Below are positions 16,984 to 25,236 of a DNA stretch of 64,000 nt, piece after piece. How positions within the stretch are numbered: position 1 is the stretch's first letter; the number at the start of each line of letters is the position of its first letter. Made by a program: the position numbers and the translations under genes. Source of the DNA: Bradyrhizobium canariense (GTDB lineage: Bacteria > Pseudomonadota > Alphaproteobacteria > Rhizobiales > Xanthobacteraceae); the NCBI RefSeq assembly GCF_900105125.1, contig NZ_LT629750.1, forward strand, positions 5,607,001 to 5,671,000. Reading direction: 5' to 3'. Below the pieces are notes generated by a model. That model ran no database searches and was not told the origin of the DNA. It was given only the letters and a program-made list of their open reading frames with translations.

Positions 16984-18678
16984 GTGGCATTGGCTCCTCC
17001 GCAAGCTTCGACCGTCCTCGCTTTGCTCGGCCAGGCCGCCTTCGCGTGGGACATCGCAACCGACGAGATCGCCTGGAGCGATCACGCCGCCTCGGTTTTT
17101 CCCGGTATTCCGCCGCAGGCGCTGGCAAGCGGGGCCGAATTTTCGAAACTGATCGAGCCGGTCCGTTCGATCCGGGCAGACGCGTTCAGTCCGTCGCCGC
17201 TCGCGCGTAGCGACGACGGCGCGCCCTACCGTATCGAATATGGCGTGCGGGCAAGCACATCCGCCCCCGTGATCTGGATCGAGGAATCAGGTGCCTGGTT
17301 CGCGGGCCCCGACGGCAAGCCGGTGCGCGCGCAGGGCATTGTCCGCCTCAACAACGAGCGCCACGCCCACGAAGAGCAGCTCCTGAAATTATCGCGGCAT
17401 GATCCGCTGACCGGCGAACTCAATCGCACGCATCTTGTCGCCGCGCTCGCCGAGACCATCGAGGAAGTAACGCGGTTCCGTTCGTCGTGCGCCTTCATGC
17501 TGATCGGCATCGACCATCTGTCGCGCATCAACGATGCCTTCGGCTTCGATGTCGCGGACGCGGTGATTGCCGAAGTGGCCAAGCGCATCCGCGCGAGGCT
17601 TCGCGCCGGCGATGTGCTTGGCCGCTTCTCCGGCAACAAATTCGGACTGATCCTGAAGAATTGCACCGTCGACGACATGAATGTCGCTGCCGAGCGATTC
17701 CTGGCCGGCGTTCGCGACGATGTGGTGCCGACCAAATCCGGTCCGGTTTCCGTGACCGTGTCGATCGGCGCGGTCACCGTGCCGCGCCATGCGCGCGATG
17801 CTGACGAGGCGATCAACCGCGTCCAGGAAACGCTCGACATGGCGAAGCGGCGTCGCGCCGGATCGTTTTCGCTGTGGCGTCCGAACGTCGAGCGCGATGC
17901 GCAGCGCCGCGTCAATATCCGTGTCACCGACGAGATCGTCACCGCGCTCAACGAGCGGCGGATCGTGATGGCGTACGAGCCGGTGGTGGAAGCGCGTTCG
18001 CGACAGACGTCATTCTATGAGTGCCTGGTCCGCATGGAGCAGAACGACGGGCAGGTGCTGCTGGCGCCGGACATTGTGCCGGTCGCAGAACGGCTCGGCC
18101 TGATCAGGCTGGTCGATCACCGCGTGCTCGAACTCGTGGTCACCGAACTCGCCGTATCACCGAACGTGCAGCTCAGCCTCAACATCTCGCCGGATACCAC
18201 GATGGATCCGGACTGGTGGGCTTCGATCGAGTCGCTGATGCTGGCGCATCCCGGCGTCGGCGAACGGCTGATCGTGGAAATCACCGAGACGGTCGCGATC
18301 CGGGACATCGACAACGTCCGCGGTTTCGTCACGCGGCTCAAGAACTTCGGCAGCCGGATCGCGATCGACGATTTCGGCGCGGGCTACACGTCTTTCCGGA
18401 ACTTGCGCAAGCTCGGCGTGGACATCGTGAAGATCGACGGCGCCTTCGTGCAGAACATCGCGCGCTCCGCCGACGATCGCGCTTTCGTGCAAACGCTGAT
18501 CGATCTGGCTCGCCGGCTGCAAATCAAGACGGTCGCGGAATGGGTTCAGGATGACGAATCGGCCGTGATGCTGCGCGATTGGGGCTGCGACTACATCCAG
18601 GGCCGCTTGATCGGACTAGCGTCGTCGGAGCGGCCATGGGGTGCGCAGTCCGGTGCAGTATCGCCGGCGGTGAGCTAA
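16984..18678 (+). CDS. Degenerate GGDEF / EAL-domain cyclic-di-GMP protein
   Basis: A 564-residue cytoplasmic protein with a PAS-like N-terminal region (about 15-125), a GGDEF domain (about 135-300) and an EAL domain (about 315-550). The diguanylate cyclase signature is replaced by SGNKF near residue 215, so synthase activity is very unlikely. The EAL domain keeps ExLxR (YECLVRM, E345), the asparagine in LNIS, the glutamate in EITET, IDDFGAGYTS, KIDG and the QGRLIG glutamine. It may therefore hydrolyse cyclic di-GMP, with the GGDEF part as a sensor. Start is GTG 16984 with GAGG upstream. It is monocistronic. Confidence 0.92.
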   Translation: MALAPPQASTVLALLGQAAFAWDIATDEIAWSDHAASVFPGIPPQALASGAEFSKLIEPVRSIRADAFSPSPLARSDDGAPYRIEYGVRASTSAPVIWIEESGAWFAGPDGKPVRAQGIVRLNNERHAHEEQLLKLSRHDPLTGELNRTHLVAALAETIEEVTRFRSSCAFMLIGIDHLSRINDAFGFDVADAVIAEVAKRIRARLRAGDVLGRFSGNKFGLILKNCTVDDMNVAAERFLAGVRDDVVPTKSGPVSVTVSIGAVTVPRHARDADEAINRVQETLDMAKRRRAGSFSLWRPNVERDAQRRVNIRVTDEIVTALNERRIVMAYEPVVEARSRQTSFYECLVRMEQNDGQVLLAPDIVPVAERLGLIRLVDHRVLELVVTELAVSPNVQLSLNISPDTTMDPDWWASIESLMLAHPGVGERLIVEITETVAIRDIDNVRGFVTRLKNFGSRIAIDDFGAGYTSFRNLRKLGVDIVKIDGAFVQNIARSADDRAFVQTLIDLARRLQIKTVAEWVQDDESAVMLRDWGCDYIQGRLIGLASSERPWGAQSGAVSPAVS

Positions 18679-18684
18679 TACGCC

Positions 18685-18822
18685 GTCGTCCCGGCCAAGT
18701 CGACGGCTCCGGCCTTCGGCCGGCCCGATGACAGGCTCCGCGCGAGTCAGGCGACTGGGCAGAGACTTTTTGAAGACAACTGGAGCTGGTGATTATGGGT
18801 CCCGGCTTTCGCCGGGACGACA
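18685..18822. repeat. Palindromic intergenic repeat (GTCCCGGC/GCCGGGAC family)
   Basis: It ends in a GTCCCGGC-TTTC-GCCGGGAC hairpin at 18799-18818 and contains a GGCTCCGGCCTTCGGCCGG hairpin-like stretch near 18705. It belongs to the same family as 2151-2272 and 55098-55220. It lies between the convergent EAL and phaR genes. Confidence 0.75.
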
Positions 18823-18855
18823 TCGGGGAGGCGACGGCAGACCAACGCGCCGCGC

Positions 18856-19458
18856 TCACTCTTCCTTTTTCGGTTCTTTCGACATGCGTTCGAGACGGTC
18901 CTGCATGTCCTTCATCTGACGGCGAAGGTCGTCGATGTTGCCGTCTTCCGCCGTGGACTCAGATGCCTTTTCCGGCTCGGACGTGGTCGCCGCAGTGCCG
19001 CGCGGCGGCACGAACGGCTTGAACATCGAAAATGTCTGCTGAAACAGTTCCATGTTGCGGCGAACGTGTTCTTCCAGCGGCGCGAATGGCGTTCCGCTGA
19101 ACGTGTTGGTCAACTGCTTGCGGAATTTTTCCTGCTCCCGCGTCAGCGTGTCGATCGATTGTTCGAGATATTTCGGCACCACCATCTGCATGCTGTCGCC
19201 GTAGAAGCGGATCAGCTGCCGCAGAAAGGTGGTCGGCAGCAAGTTCTGGCCGGCCTTGTTTTCCTGTTCGAAGATGATCTGGGCCAGCACCGAACGGGTG
19301 ATGTCGTCGCCGGTCTTGGCGTCATAGACGAGAAAGTCCTCGCCATCTTTCACCATCGCTGCGAGATCCTCGAGCGTCACATAGGTGCTGGTACCGGTAT
19401 TATAGAGCCGCCGGTTCGCGTATTTCTTGATCGTGGTGGGTTGGTCAGTTTTCGCCAT
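18856..19458 (-). CDS. phaR: Polyhydroxyalkanoate synthesis repressor PhaR
   Basis: A 200-residue DNA-binding regulator of PHB storage. The N-terminal PHB/PHA accumulation-regulator domain (TTIKKYANRRLYNTGTSTYV, about residues 7-27) leads into a helical C-terminal domain ending in charged repeats (KEPKKEE). Known PhaR proteins bind both PHB granules and DNA, repressing phasin genes and releasing them when polymer forms. The start at 19458 (MAKTDQP) is chosen because the family begins just before the IKKYANRRLY motif. It is divergent from phaA-phaB. Confidence 0.95.
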   Translation of the reverse strand: MAKTDQPTTIKKYANRRLYNTGTSTYVTLEDLAAMVKDGEDFLVYDAKTGDDITRSVLAQIIFEQENKAGQNLLPTTFLRQLIRFYGDSMQMVVPKYLEQSIDTLTREQEKFRKQLTNTFSGTPFAPLEEHVRRNMELFQQTFSMFKPFVPPRGTAATTSEPEKASESTAEDGNIDDLRRQMKDMQDRLERMSKEPKKEE

Positions 19459-19517
19459 GGGCTCACACAATGCACACCGAGGACGGGAACCCGACGGCAC
19501 CGCCGAAGGGCTAACGA

Positions 19518-19532
19518 GCAACGCAACGCAAC
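19518..19532. promoter_or_regulatory. Triple GCAAC direct repeat between phaR and phaA
   Basis: Three head-to-tail GCAAC units (TTGCG phased every five bases on the other strand) lie about 60 bases upstream of the phaR start. Characterised PhaR proteins recognise TGC-rich DNA, so this could be an autoregulatory site. That role is inferred. Confidence 0.35.
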
Positions 19533-19667
19533 AAAGTAAGCATTTTCAATGCCGTTCGGCTACCGTTTTGTGCGGCACGGTTAATTCCAAAGCACAGGTG
19601 CTGCTCAGGAAACTACCAAGGACGTTATTTTGAGTGCGGCGCGGGGGGATTTCCATCCTCTGGCCGA

Positions 19668-19697
19668 TTGACACTTCATGCCTAGGTTAACAGGATA
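19668..19697 (+). promoter_or_regulatory. Probable phaA-phaB promoter
   Basis: A perfect TTGACA at 19668-19673 is followed after 17-18 bases by CAGGAT/AGGATA (19691-19697), a weak -10. It lies about 65 bases before the phaA start in the phaR-phaA divergent region (19459-19762). Confidence 0.45.
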
Positions 19698-19762
19698 GAC
19701 CCGAGAGACAGGCCCGCCATCCGGCCGACCGCCATCCAATTTCTCAAGCCCAGGAGATGTCC

Positions 19763-20941
19763 ATGTCAGACGATGTCGTCATCGTCAGCGCCGCCCGCAC
19801 CCCGGTCGGCAGTTTCAATGGCGCGTTTGCCACCACCCCCGCCCACGACCTCGGCGCGATCGCCATCAAGGCAGCGCTGGAGCGTGCCGGCATCGAGCCG
19901 GGGCGGGTGTCCGAAGTCATCATGGGGCAGATTCTGACCGCAGCCCAAGGCCAGAACCCCGCCCGTCAGGCCTCGATCGCCGCCGGCATTCCGGTGGAAA
20001 GCCCGGCCTGGGGTGTCAACCAGCTTTGCGGCTCGGGCCTGCGCACCGTCGCGCTCGGCTATCAGGCGCTGCTGAACGGCGATTCCGAAATCGTCGTCGC
20101 CGGTGGCCAGGAATCCATGAGCATGGCCCCGCACGCGCAATATCTGCGCGGGGGCGTGAAAATGGGCCCGGTCGAGTTCATCGACACCATGATCAAGGAT
20201 GGTCTGTGGGATGCCTTCAACGGCTACCACATGGGCAACACCGCCGAGAACGTCGCCCGGCAATACCAGATCACGCGTTCGCAGCAGGACGAGTTCGCCG
20301 TCCACTCGCAGAACAAGGCTGAGGCGGCGCAGAAGGCCGGCAAGTTCAAGGACGAGATCGTGCCGGTGACCATCAAATCGCGCAAGGGCGACATCATTGT
20401 CAGCGACGACGAATATCCGCGCCACGGCGCGACGCTGGACGCGATGGCCAAGCTCAAGCCTGCCTTCGAGAAAGACGGCACCGTGACCGCCGGCAGCGCT
20501 TCCGGCATCAACGACGGCGCGGCCGCCGTGGTGCTGATGACGGCGAAGCAGGCGGCGAAGGAAGGCAAGAAGGTGCTCGGCCGCATCGTGTCGTGGGGTC
20601 AGGCCGGCGTCGATCCCAAGATCATGGGCACCGGGCCGATCCCGGCCTCGCGCGCCGCGCTGAAGAAAGCCGGCTGGAGCATCGGCGATCTCGACCTGAT
20701 CGAGGCCAATGAAGCCTTCGCCGCGCAGGCCTGCGCCGTCAACAAAGACCTCGGCTGGGATACGGCCAAGGTCAACGTCAATGGCGGCGCGATCGCGATC
20801 GGCCATCCGGTCGGCGCTTCCGGCGCGCGCGTGCTGGTGACGCTGCTGCACGAAATGCAGAAGCGCGATGCCAAGAAGGGCCTTGCCACGTTGTGCATCG
20901 GCGGTGGCATGGGCATTGCGATGTGCATTGCACGCGACTGA
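19763..20941 (+). CDS. phaA: Acetyl-CoA acetyltransferase (beta-ketothiolase)
   Basis: A 392-residue thiolase that condenses two acetyl-CoA to acetoacetyl-CoA, the first step of PHB synthesis. The acyl-accepting cysteine is C89 ([11 protein letters not shown]). The C-terminal [11 protein letters not shown] histidine and the second cysteine in CIGGGMG are present. AGGAG lies six bases before the ATG at 19763; the ATG at 19757 directly abuts it and is less likely. It is divergent from phaR and followed by phaB, with a hairpin between them. Confidence 0.95.
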   Translation: MSDDVVIVSAARTPVGSFNGAFATTPAHDLGAIAIKAALERAGIEPGRVSEVIMGQILTAAQGQNPARQASIAAGIPVESPAWGVNQLCGSGLRTVALGYQALLNGDSEIVVAGGQESMSMAPHAQYLRGGVKMGPVEFIDTMIKDGLWDAFNGYHMGNTAENVARQYQITRSQQDEFAVHSQNKAEAAQKAGKFKDEIVPVTIKSRKGDIIVSDDEYPRHGATLDAMAKLKPAFEKDGTVTAGSASGINDGAAAVVLMTAKQAAKEGKKVLGRIVSWGQAGVDPKIMGTGPIPASRAALKKAGWSIGDLDLIEANEAFAAQACAVNKDLGWDTAKVNVNGGAIAIGHPVGASGARVLVTLLHEMQKRDAKKGLATLCIGGGMGIAMCIARD

Positions 20942-21013
20942 ACAATAGGCAGTTGGATGCGTTGAGCGATGAAAAGATCATCTGTCAACTTCGGCCGACG
21001 CTGATAAAAATGG

Positions 21014-21040
21014 AATGCCCGGTTTCGTGCCGGGCATTTT
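21014..21040 (+). terminator. Hairpin between phaA and phaB
   Basis: A 9-bp perfect stem AATGCCCGG (21014-21022) and CCGGGCATT (21030-21038) with a TTTCGTG loop runs into TTTT. It is placed to attenuate phaA transcripts before phaB, so phaB may be expressed at a different level or from its own promoter. Confidence 0.65.
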
Positions 21041-21110
21041 CATCTGGAGAGGTCGTCAAAAGACCGGGACAATTCCGGCTTATAAAAAGACTACCAAGGA
21101 GGGAATCGAA

Positions 21111-21836
21111 ATGGCACGTGTTGCATTGGTGACGGGGGGGACGAGAGGCATTGGCGGAGCGATCAGCAAAGCGCTGAAAGACGCCGGCTACAAGGTCGCG
21201 GCAAGCTATGCCGGCAATGACACTGCGGCGGAAAAGTTCAAGGCCGAGACCGGCATTCCCGTCTACAAATGGGATGTCAGTTCGTTTGACGCCTGTGTCG
21301 CCGGCATCAAGCAGGTCGAGGCGGATTTGGGCCCGGTTGACGTCCTCGTCAACAATGCGGGCATCACCAAGGATACCGCCTTTCACAAGATGACGCTCGA
21401 GCAGTGGAATTCCGTGATCAACACCAATCTCGGCTCGCTGTTCAACATGACGCGTCAGGTGATCGAGGGCATGCGCGCGCGGAAATTCGGCCGGGTCATC
21501 AGCATCTCTTCGATCAACGGCCAGAAAGGTCAGTTCGGCCAGGTCAACTATTCAGCGGCCAAGGCCGGCGATATCGGCTTCACCAAGGCCCTGGCGCTGG
21601 AAAATGCCAAGGCGGGTATCACCGTCAACGTGATCTGTCCGGGCTATATCAACACCGAGATGGTGCAGGCGGTGCCAAAGGACGTGCTGGAAAAGAACGT
21701 GCTGCCGCAGATTCCGGTGAATCGTCTTGGCGAGCCGGAAGAAATCGCACGCGCGGTCGTATTCCTTGCCGCCGATGATGCCGGCTTCATCACGGGATCG
21801 ACGCTGACCGTCAACGGCGGTCAGTATCACGCGTGA
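21111..21836 (+). CDS. phaB: Acetoacetyl-CoA reductase
   Basis: A 241-residue short-chain dehydrogenase that reduces acetoacetyl-CoA to (R)-3-hydroxybutyryl-CoA with NADPH for PHB synthesis. It has TGGTRGIGG (nucleotide binding, residues 8-16), VNNAGIT, a catalytic serine in ISSING and YSAAKAG (Tyr and Lys). AAGGAGGG precedes the ATG at 21111 by about seven bases, which excludes the longer frame starting at 21015. It follows phaA by 169 bases that contain a hairpin. Confidence 0.95.
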   Translation: MARVALVTGGTRGIGGAISKALKDAGYKVAASYAGNDTAAEKFKAETGIPVYKWDVSSFDACVAGIKQVEADLGPVDVLVNNAGITKDTAFHKMTLEQWNSVINTNLGSLFNMTRQVIEGMRARKFGRVISISSINGQKGQFGQVNYSAAKAGDIGFTKALALENAKAGITVNVICPGYINTEMVQAVPKDVLEKNVLPQIPVNRLGEPEEIARAVVFLAADDAGFITGSTLTVNGGQYHA

Positions 21837-21880
21837 TCTAAGTACATCGCCGCTGTTCTCAGCAGTTGCCTTAGTGAGTC

Positions 21881-21970
21881 GTCATGGCCGGGCTTGTCCC
21901 GGCCATCCACGTCTTGCTCGCAGGTAACTTCATTAAAGACGTGGATGCCCGGGACAAGCCCGGGTATGAC
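21881..21970. repeat. Long palindromic repeat (GTCATGGCCGGG family)
   Basis: The outer arms GTCATGGCCGGGCTTGTCCC and GGGACAAGCCCGGGTATGAC pair almost completely. The inner CCACGTCTT and AAGACGTGG also pair, giving one long hairpin. A degenerate copy is at 39978-40093. It lies downstream of phaB, where it may act as a terminator. Confidence 0.85.
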
Positions 21971-22010
21971 GGAGTGCTCAACTTCATCTCTCCTGCCAAT
22001 TGCCGATACA

Positions 22011-22880
22011 ATGACCTCCCGCACCGCTACACTGATCGGATTGACGGCGATCCTGATGTGGTCGCTGCTCGCGGCGCTGACGGTCGCGACCGGCACAATT
22101 CCCGCATTCCAATTGGCGGCCATGACGTTTGCGATCGGCGCGCTGGTCGGTTCGCTGGCGTGGATTCGCCGGCCGGATGCAATCAAGGCATTGCGGCAAC
22201 CCCTCATGGTCTGGATCGTCGGGGTCGGCGGCCTGTTCGGCTATCACGCGCTGTATTTCCTGGCCTTGCGCTTCGCGCCGCCGGCCGAAGCCGGGCTGCT
22301 GAACTATCTCTGGCCGCTGCTGATCGTGCTGTTTTCATCGCTGCTGCCGGGCGAGCGGCTGGCGCCGCATCATATGATCGGAGCGCTGCTGGGACTTGCC
22401 GGCACCGTGCTGTTGTTCGCGGGCAATAGCGGTCATGGTTTCGCGCCCGGCCAGATACCGGGGCTGGTCGCGGCTTTTATCGCGGCCTTCGTGTGGGCGG
22501 CCTATTCGGTGCTGTCACGCAAGCTCAAATCGGTGCCGACCGACGCGGTCGCCGGTTTTTGTCTTGCAACCGCTCTGCTGGCCGCGGCCGTGCATGGGAT
22601 CGTCGAGGTTACGGTCTGGCCGCAGACGATGGCGCAATGGCTGGCGATCATGGCGCTCGGCGTCGGCCCCGTGGGTGCTGCGTTCTATGCCTGGGATATC
22701 GGCATGAAACGCGGCGACATCCGCGTGCTCGGTGCAGCCTCCTACGCCACGCCGCTGCTCTCGACCGGCTTTCTGATCATGGCGGGCTTTGCGAAGCTGA
22801 GCGTTGCGATCGCCATCGCGGCGGTGCTGATCGCCGGCGGCGGATTGATCGCAGCGAAGGATATGGTTTGGCGTCGCTGA
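22011..22880 (+). CDS. DMT-superfamily (EamA) transporter
   Basis: A 289-residue inner-membrane protein with about ten hydrophobic helices and two EamA repeats, typical of drug/metabolite exporters. Conserved features include YLFLALRF-like residues (YHALYFLALRFAPPAEAGLLNYLWPL) and the C-terminal ASYATPLLST segment. The start at 22011 (MTSRTATLIG) is chosen because the upstream frame runs through the palindromic repeat at 21881-21970. The substrate is unknown; related proteins export amino acids or metabolites. Confidence 0.87.
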   Translation: MTSRTATLIGLTAILMWSLLAALTVATGTIPAFQLAAMTFAIGALVGSLAWIRRPDAIKALRQPLMVWIVGVGGLFGYHALYFLALRFAPPAEAGLLNYLWPLLIVLFSSLLPGERLAPHHMIGALLGLAGTVLLFAGNSGHGFAPGQIPGLVAAFIAAFVWAAYSVLSRKLKSVPTDAVAGFCLATALLAAAVHGIVEVTVWPQTMAQWLAIMALGVGPVGAAFYAWDIGMKRGDIRVLGAASYATPLLSTGFLIMAGFAKLSVAIAIAAVLIAGGGLIAAKDMVWRR

Positions 22881-22899
22881 GATGCGATGCGCTTCACCT

Positions 22900-22938
22900 G
22901 TCATTCCGGGGCGCACGAAGTGCGAACCCGGAATCTCG
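22900..22938. repeat. Palindromic repeat (TCATTCCGGGGCGC family)
   Basis: TTCCGGGGCGCAC and GTGCGAACCCGGAA form an imperfect hairpin between convergent genes. A related copy is at 57150-57187. Confidence 0.65.
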
Positions 22939-22998
22939 ATCGTAGAATCATCTCCAGATTCAGGATTCGCGTTGCCCCGCGCTCCAGAGCGACGAGGC

Positions 22999-23427
22999 TT
23001 AAAAAGGCGTCCAATCCTTCGGCGCCAATTCAAACTTCGCAAACTCAAATCCCGGCGCGACCGTGCATCCGACCAGTGTCCAGTCGCCGGTGCTTTCGGC
23101 CGCCTGCCAGGCTTGCGCGGGAACGATAGTCTGCGGGACTTCGCCGCTGGCTAGATCGGGACCAAGCCTGACGCTGCGTGAGCCGCTGTCATCGGCCATT
23201 TGCAGCACCAGCGCGCTGCCGGCGTGATGGTGCCAAATCTCGACGGCGTCGATGCGATGCCAGTGCGAGCGCTCGCCGCGCGCCAGCAAAAAATAGATCG
23301 CGGTGGAGAAGGCGCGCCCGCTGGCGTCAACGTGCGGGTCGCGAAAGGTCTCGCGATAATGCCCGCCCTCGGGATGCGGCGTCAGTCCAAGCTGCGCAAT
23401 GATCTCGGCGGCGGTGACCGCGTTCAT
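22999..23427 (-). CDS. Cupin-fold DUF985 protein
   Basis: A 142-residue protein of the DUF985 cupin family. It has the N-terminal LTPHPEGGHYRETFRDP signature, a metal-site-like stretch SHWHRIDAVEIWHHHAG (about residues 54-70) and a C-terminal APGFEFAKFELA. Biochemical function is unassigned in bacteria. It overlaps the stop of gloB (TGATG), so the two are translationally coupled. Confidence 0.88.
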   Translation of the reverse strand: MNAVTAAEIIAQLGLTPHPEGGHYRETFRDPHVDASGRAFSTAIYFLLARGERSHWHRIDAVEIWHHHAGSALVLQMADDSGSRSVRLGPDLASGEVPQTIVPAQAWQAAESTGDWTLVGCTVAPGFEFAKFELAPKDWTPF

Positions 23428-24194
23428 CAGGATTTGTTCTTGCGCTCGCGCAATTCGCCGAACACTTTGTCGGCGCTCGCGCCCTTCATGCGCAGGTTGG
23501 CGGCGACAGACGGTTCGTCGGCGCGCAGGAACACATTCGCCTTCTTCTCATCGCCGAGCTTTGCCGGAATGGTCGGCTGATTGGCGGCGCGTAGCCGCGT
23601 CACTTCCTCCGCCCGCGCTTTCAGCGCCGCATTATCCGGCTCGACGGTCAATGCGAATTTGATGTTGGAAGCGGTATATTCATGTCCGCAGTAGAGGTCG
23701 AAGTCGTCGGGCAGCGCGCGCAGCTTCAACAGCGAGTCCCACATCATCGGATAGGTGCCTTCGAACACCCGTCCGCAGCCGATCGAGAACAGCGTATCAG
23801 CAGCAAACAGCGTCTTCTCATTGTCGAACACGTAGCTGACATGGTCGAGCGTATGGCCCGGCGTCTCCAGCACCCGCGCCAGCAGGCTCCCGATCTTCAG
23901 GACGTCGCCCTGGGCGACGCGCAGGTCGACATTTCCGATTTTAGTGGTCTTGTCGTGAGGGGCGACCACGCGGCATCCATATTTTTGCTTGAGCTCCGCG
24001 ACGCCGCCGACATGGTCGCCGTGATGATGGGTGATCAGAATATCGGTCAGCGTCCAGCCTTCGTGCTCAAGCGCCTTGATGACCGGCGCGGCTTCCGGGG
24101 CGTCGATGGAAGCGGTCGCCTTGGTGGCGGGGTCGTGGATCAGGTAACCGAAATTGTCGGAGAGGCAGGGGAACAGGCGAATTTCGGCGGACAT
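23427..24194 (-). CDS. gloB: Hydroxyacylglutathione hydrolase (glyoxalase II)
   Basis: A 255-residue metallo-beta-lactamase-fold enzyme that hydrolyses S-lactoylglutathione to lactate and glutathione, the second step of methylglyoxal detoxification. The di-metal motif is ITHHHGDHVGG (near residue 58), with further ligands in TPGHTLDHV and CGHEYT. The family C-terminal domain is present and ends in FGELRERKNK. The start at 24194 (MSAEIRLFP) fits the family; the longer frame to 24266 would run across the palindrome. It is divergent from a methyltransferase gene and coupled to the DUF985 gene. Confidence 0.95.
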   Translation of the reverse strand: MSAEIRLFPCLSDNFGYLIHDPATKATASIDAPEAAPVIKALEHEGWTLTDILITHHHGDHVGGVAELKQKYGCRVVAPHDKTTKIGNVDLRVAQGDVLKIGSLLARVLETPGHTLDHVSYVFDNEKTLFAADTLFSIGCGRVFEGTYPMMWDSLLKLRALPDDFDLYCGHEYTASNIKFALTVEPDNAALKARAEEVTRLRAANQPTIPAKLGDEKKANVFLRADEPSVAANLRMKGASADKVFGELRERKNKS

Positions 24195-24251
24195 GACATC
24201 TCCATGATCCAGGCGGGGCGTCAAAGCGCAGCCACATATAGCCCGGATGTA

Positions 24252-24265
24252 TGGCGTTAACGCCA
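24252..24265. promoter_or_regulatory. Perfect 14-bp palindrome between gloB and a divergent gene
   Basis: TGGCGTTAACGCCA is a perfect palindrome almost midway between the start codons at 24194 and 24325. Its position and symmetry suggest an operator for a dimeric regulator of both genes. No regulator gene is adjacent. Confidence 0.45.
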
Positions 24266-24324
24266 AATCGGCAAGGCGATATTGGGCACGCCTATGGGAC
24301 CCGGCAACGTGTTAGATTGCGTCC

Positions 24325-25062
24325 ATGAGTATCGACGTCATTGATCTCCGCGATTTCTATTCGCAGCGCCTCGGCATCGTGGCGCGGCAGCTGATCAATC
24401 GCGGCATCCGGGCGCGCTGGCCGAACGCGGAGGGCCAGCGGGTGCTCGGCCTTGGTTATCCGACGCCCTATCTCGGGCTGTTTCGCGAAGACAGTGAGCG
24501 CTGCATTGCGTTCATGCCGGCGGCGCAGGGCGTCCTGAAGTGGCCGACCGCGCGGCCGACGCTGGCAACCTTGGTCGATGAATTTTCGTTGCCGCTGCCG
24601 GATGCCGCGGTCGACCGCATCCTTTTGGTTCATGCGCTGGAAATGTCCGACGATCCCGAAGGCCTGCTGCGCGAGGTGTGGCGGGTGCTGGCGCCATCAG
24701 GCCGGGTGATGGCCGTCATTCCGAACCGGCGCGGGGTGTGGACGCGCACCGATAATACGCCGTTCGGTCACGGCCGGCCGTATTCGCGCTCGCAGATCAC
24801 GCAATTGCTGCGGCAGACCTGGTTCACGCCGACGGCGTGGGGCGAGGCGCTGTTCGTGCCGCCGGTCGCGGGCGGCTGGTTCCTGCGCTCGGCGATGGCA
24901 TGGGAGCGGGTCGGCGCGGCATTATCGCTGCCATTCGCCGGCGTGCATATCGTGGAAGCAACCAAGCAGGTCTACCGCGCGATCCCGGCGCACCGCGAAC
25001 GCACGCGACTGATTCCGGCGCTGCGACCGGTGCTGGTGCCGTCGTCGCCGGCGAGGGGATAG
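24325..25062 (+). CDS. Class I SAM-dependent methyltransferase-like protein
   Basis: A 245-residue protein with the post-core part of a Rossmann methyltransferase: LPLPDAAVDRILLVHALEMSDDPEGLLREVWRVLAPSGRVMAVIPNR. The usual glycine-rich motif I (DxGxGxG) is replaced by LGLGYPTPYLGLF, so the cofactor site is atypical. The substrate is unknown. It is divergent from gloB across a region holding a perfect palindrome; such a pairing with glyoxalase II is suggestive but not proof of a shared role. The start at 24325 gives a normal length. Confidence 0.82.
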   Translation: MSIDVIDLRDFYSQRLGIVARQLINRGIRARWPNAEGQRVLGLGYPTPYLGLFREDSERCIAFMPAAQGVLKWPTARPTLATLVDEFSLPLPDAAVDRILLVHALEMSDDPEGLLREVWRVLAPSGRVMAVIPNRRGVWTRTDNTPFGHGRPYSRSQITQLLRQTWFTPTAWGEALFVPPVAGGWFLRSAMAWERVGAALSLPFAGVHIVEATKQVYRAIPAHRERTRLIPALRPVLVPSSPARG

Positions 25063-25103
25063 TCGTCCGCCGGCCGTCTCGGTGAACGCCGGTAGCGCAG
25101 CTT

Positions 25104-25203
25104 CGTAGGGTGGGCAAGGCGCGATCGCGCCGTGCCCACCAAAACTGCAGATTACTTAGAACTTAGAACGCTGCGGTGGGCTCGCTTCGCTTAGCCCACC
25201 CTG
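25104..25203. repeat. Pair of GGTGGGC/GCCCACC hairpins
   Basis: Two tandem hairpins with GGGTGGGC and GCCCACC arms lie at 25107-25140 and 25174-25200, between the convergent methyltransferase and DUF4167 genes. A third copy is at 44293-44319. They may serve as a bidirectional terminator. Confidence 0.7.
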
Positions 25204-25236
25204 CAAAGCTTGGCCGGACAACAAGTCCAGACAGCG

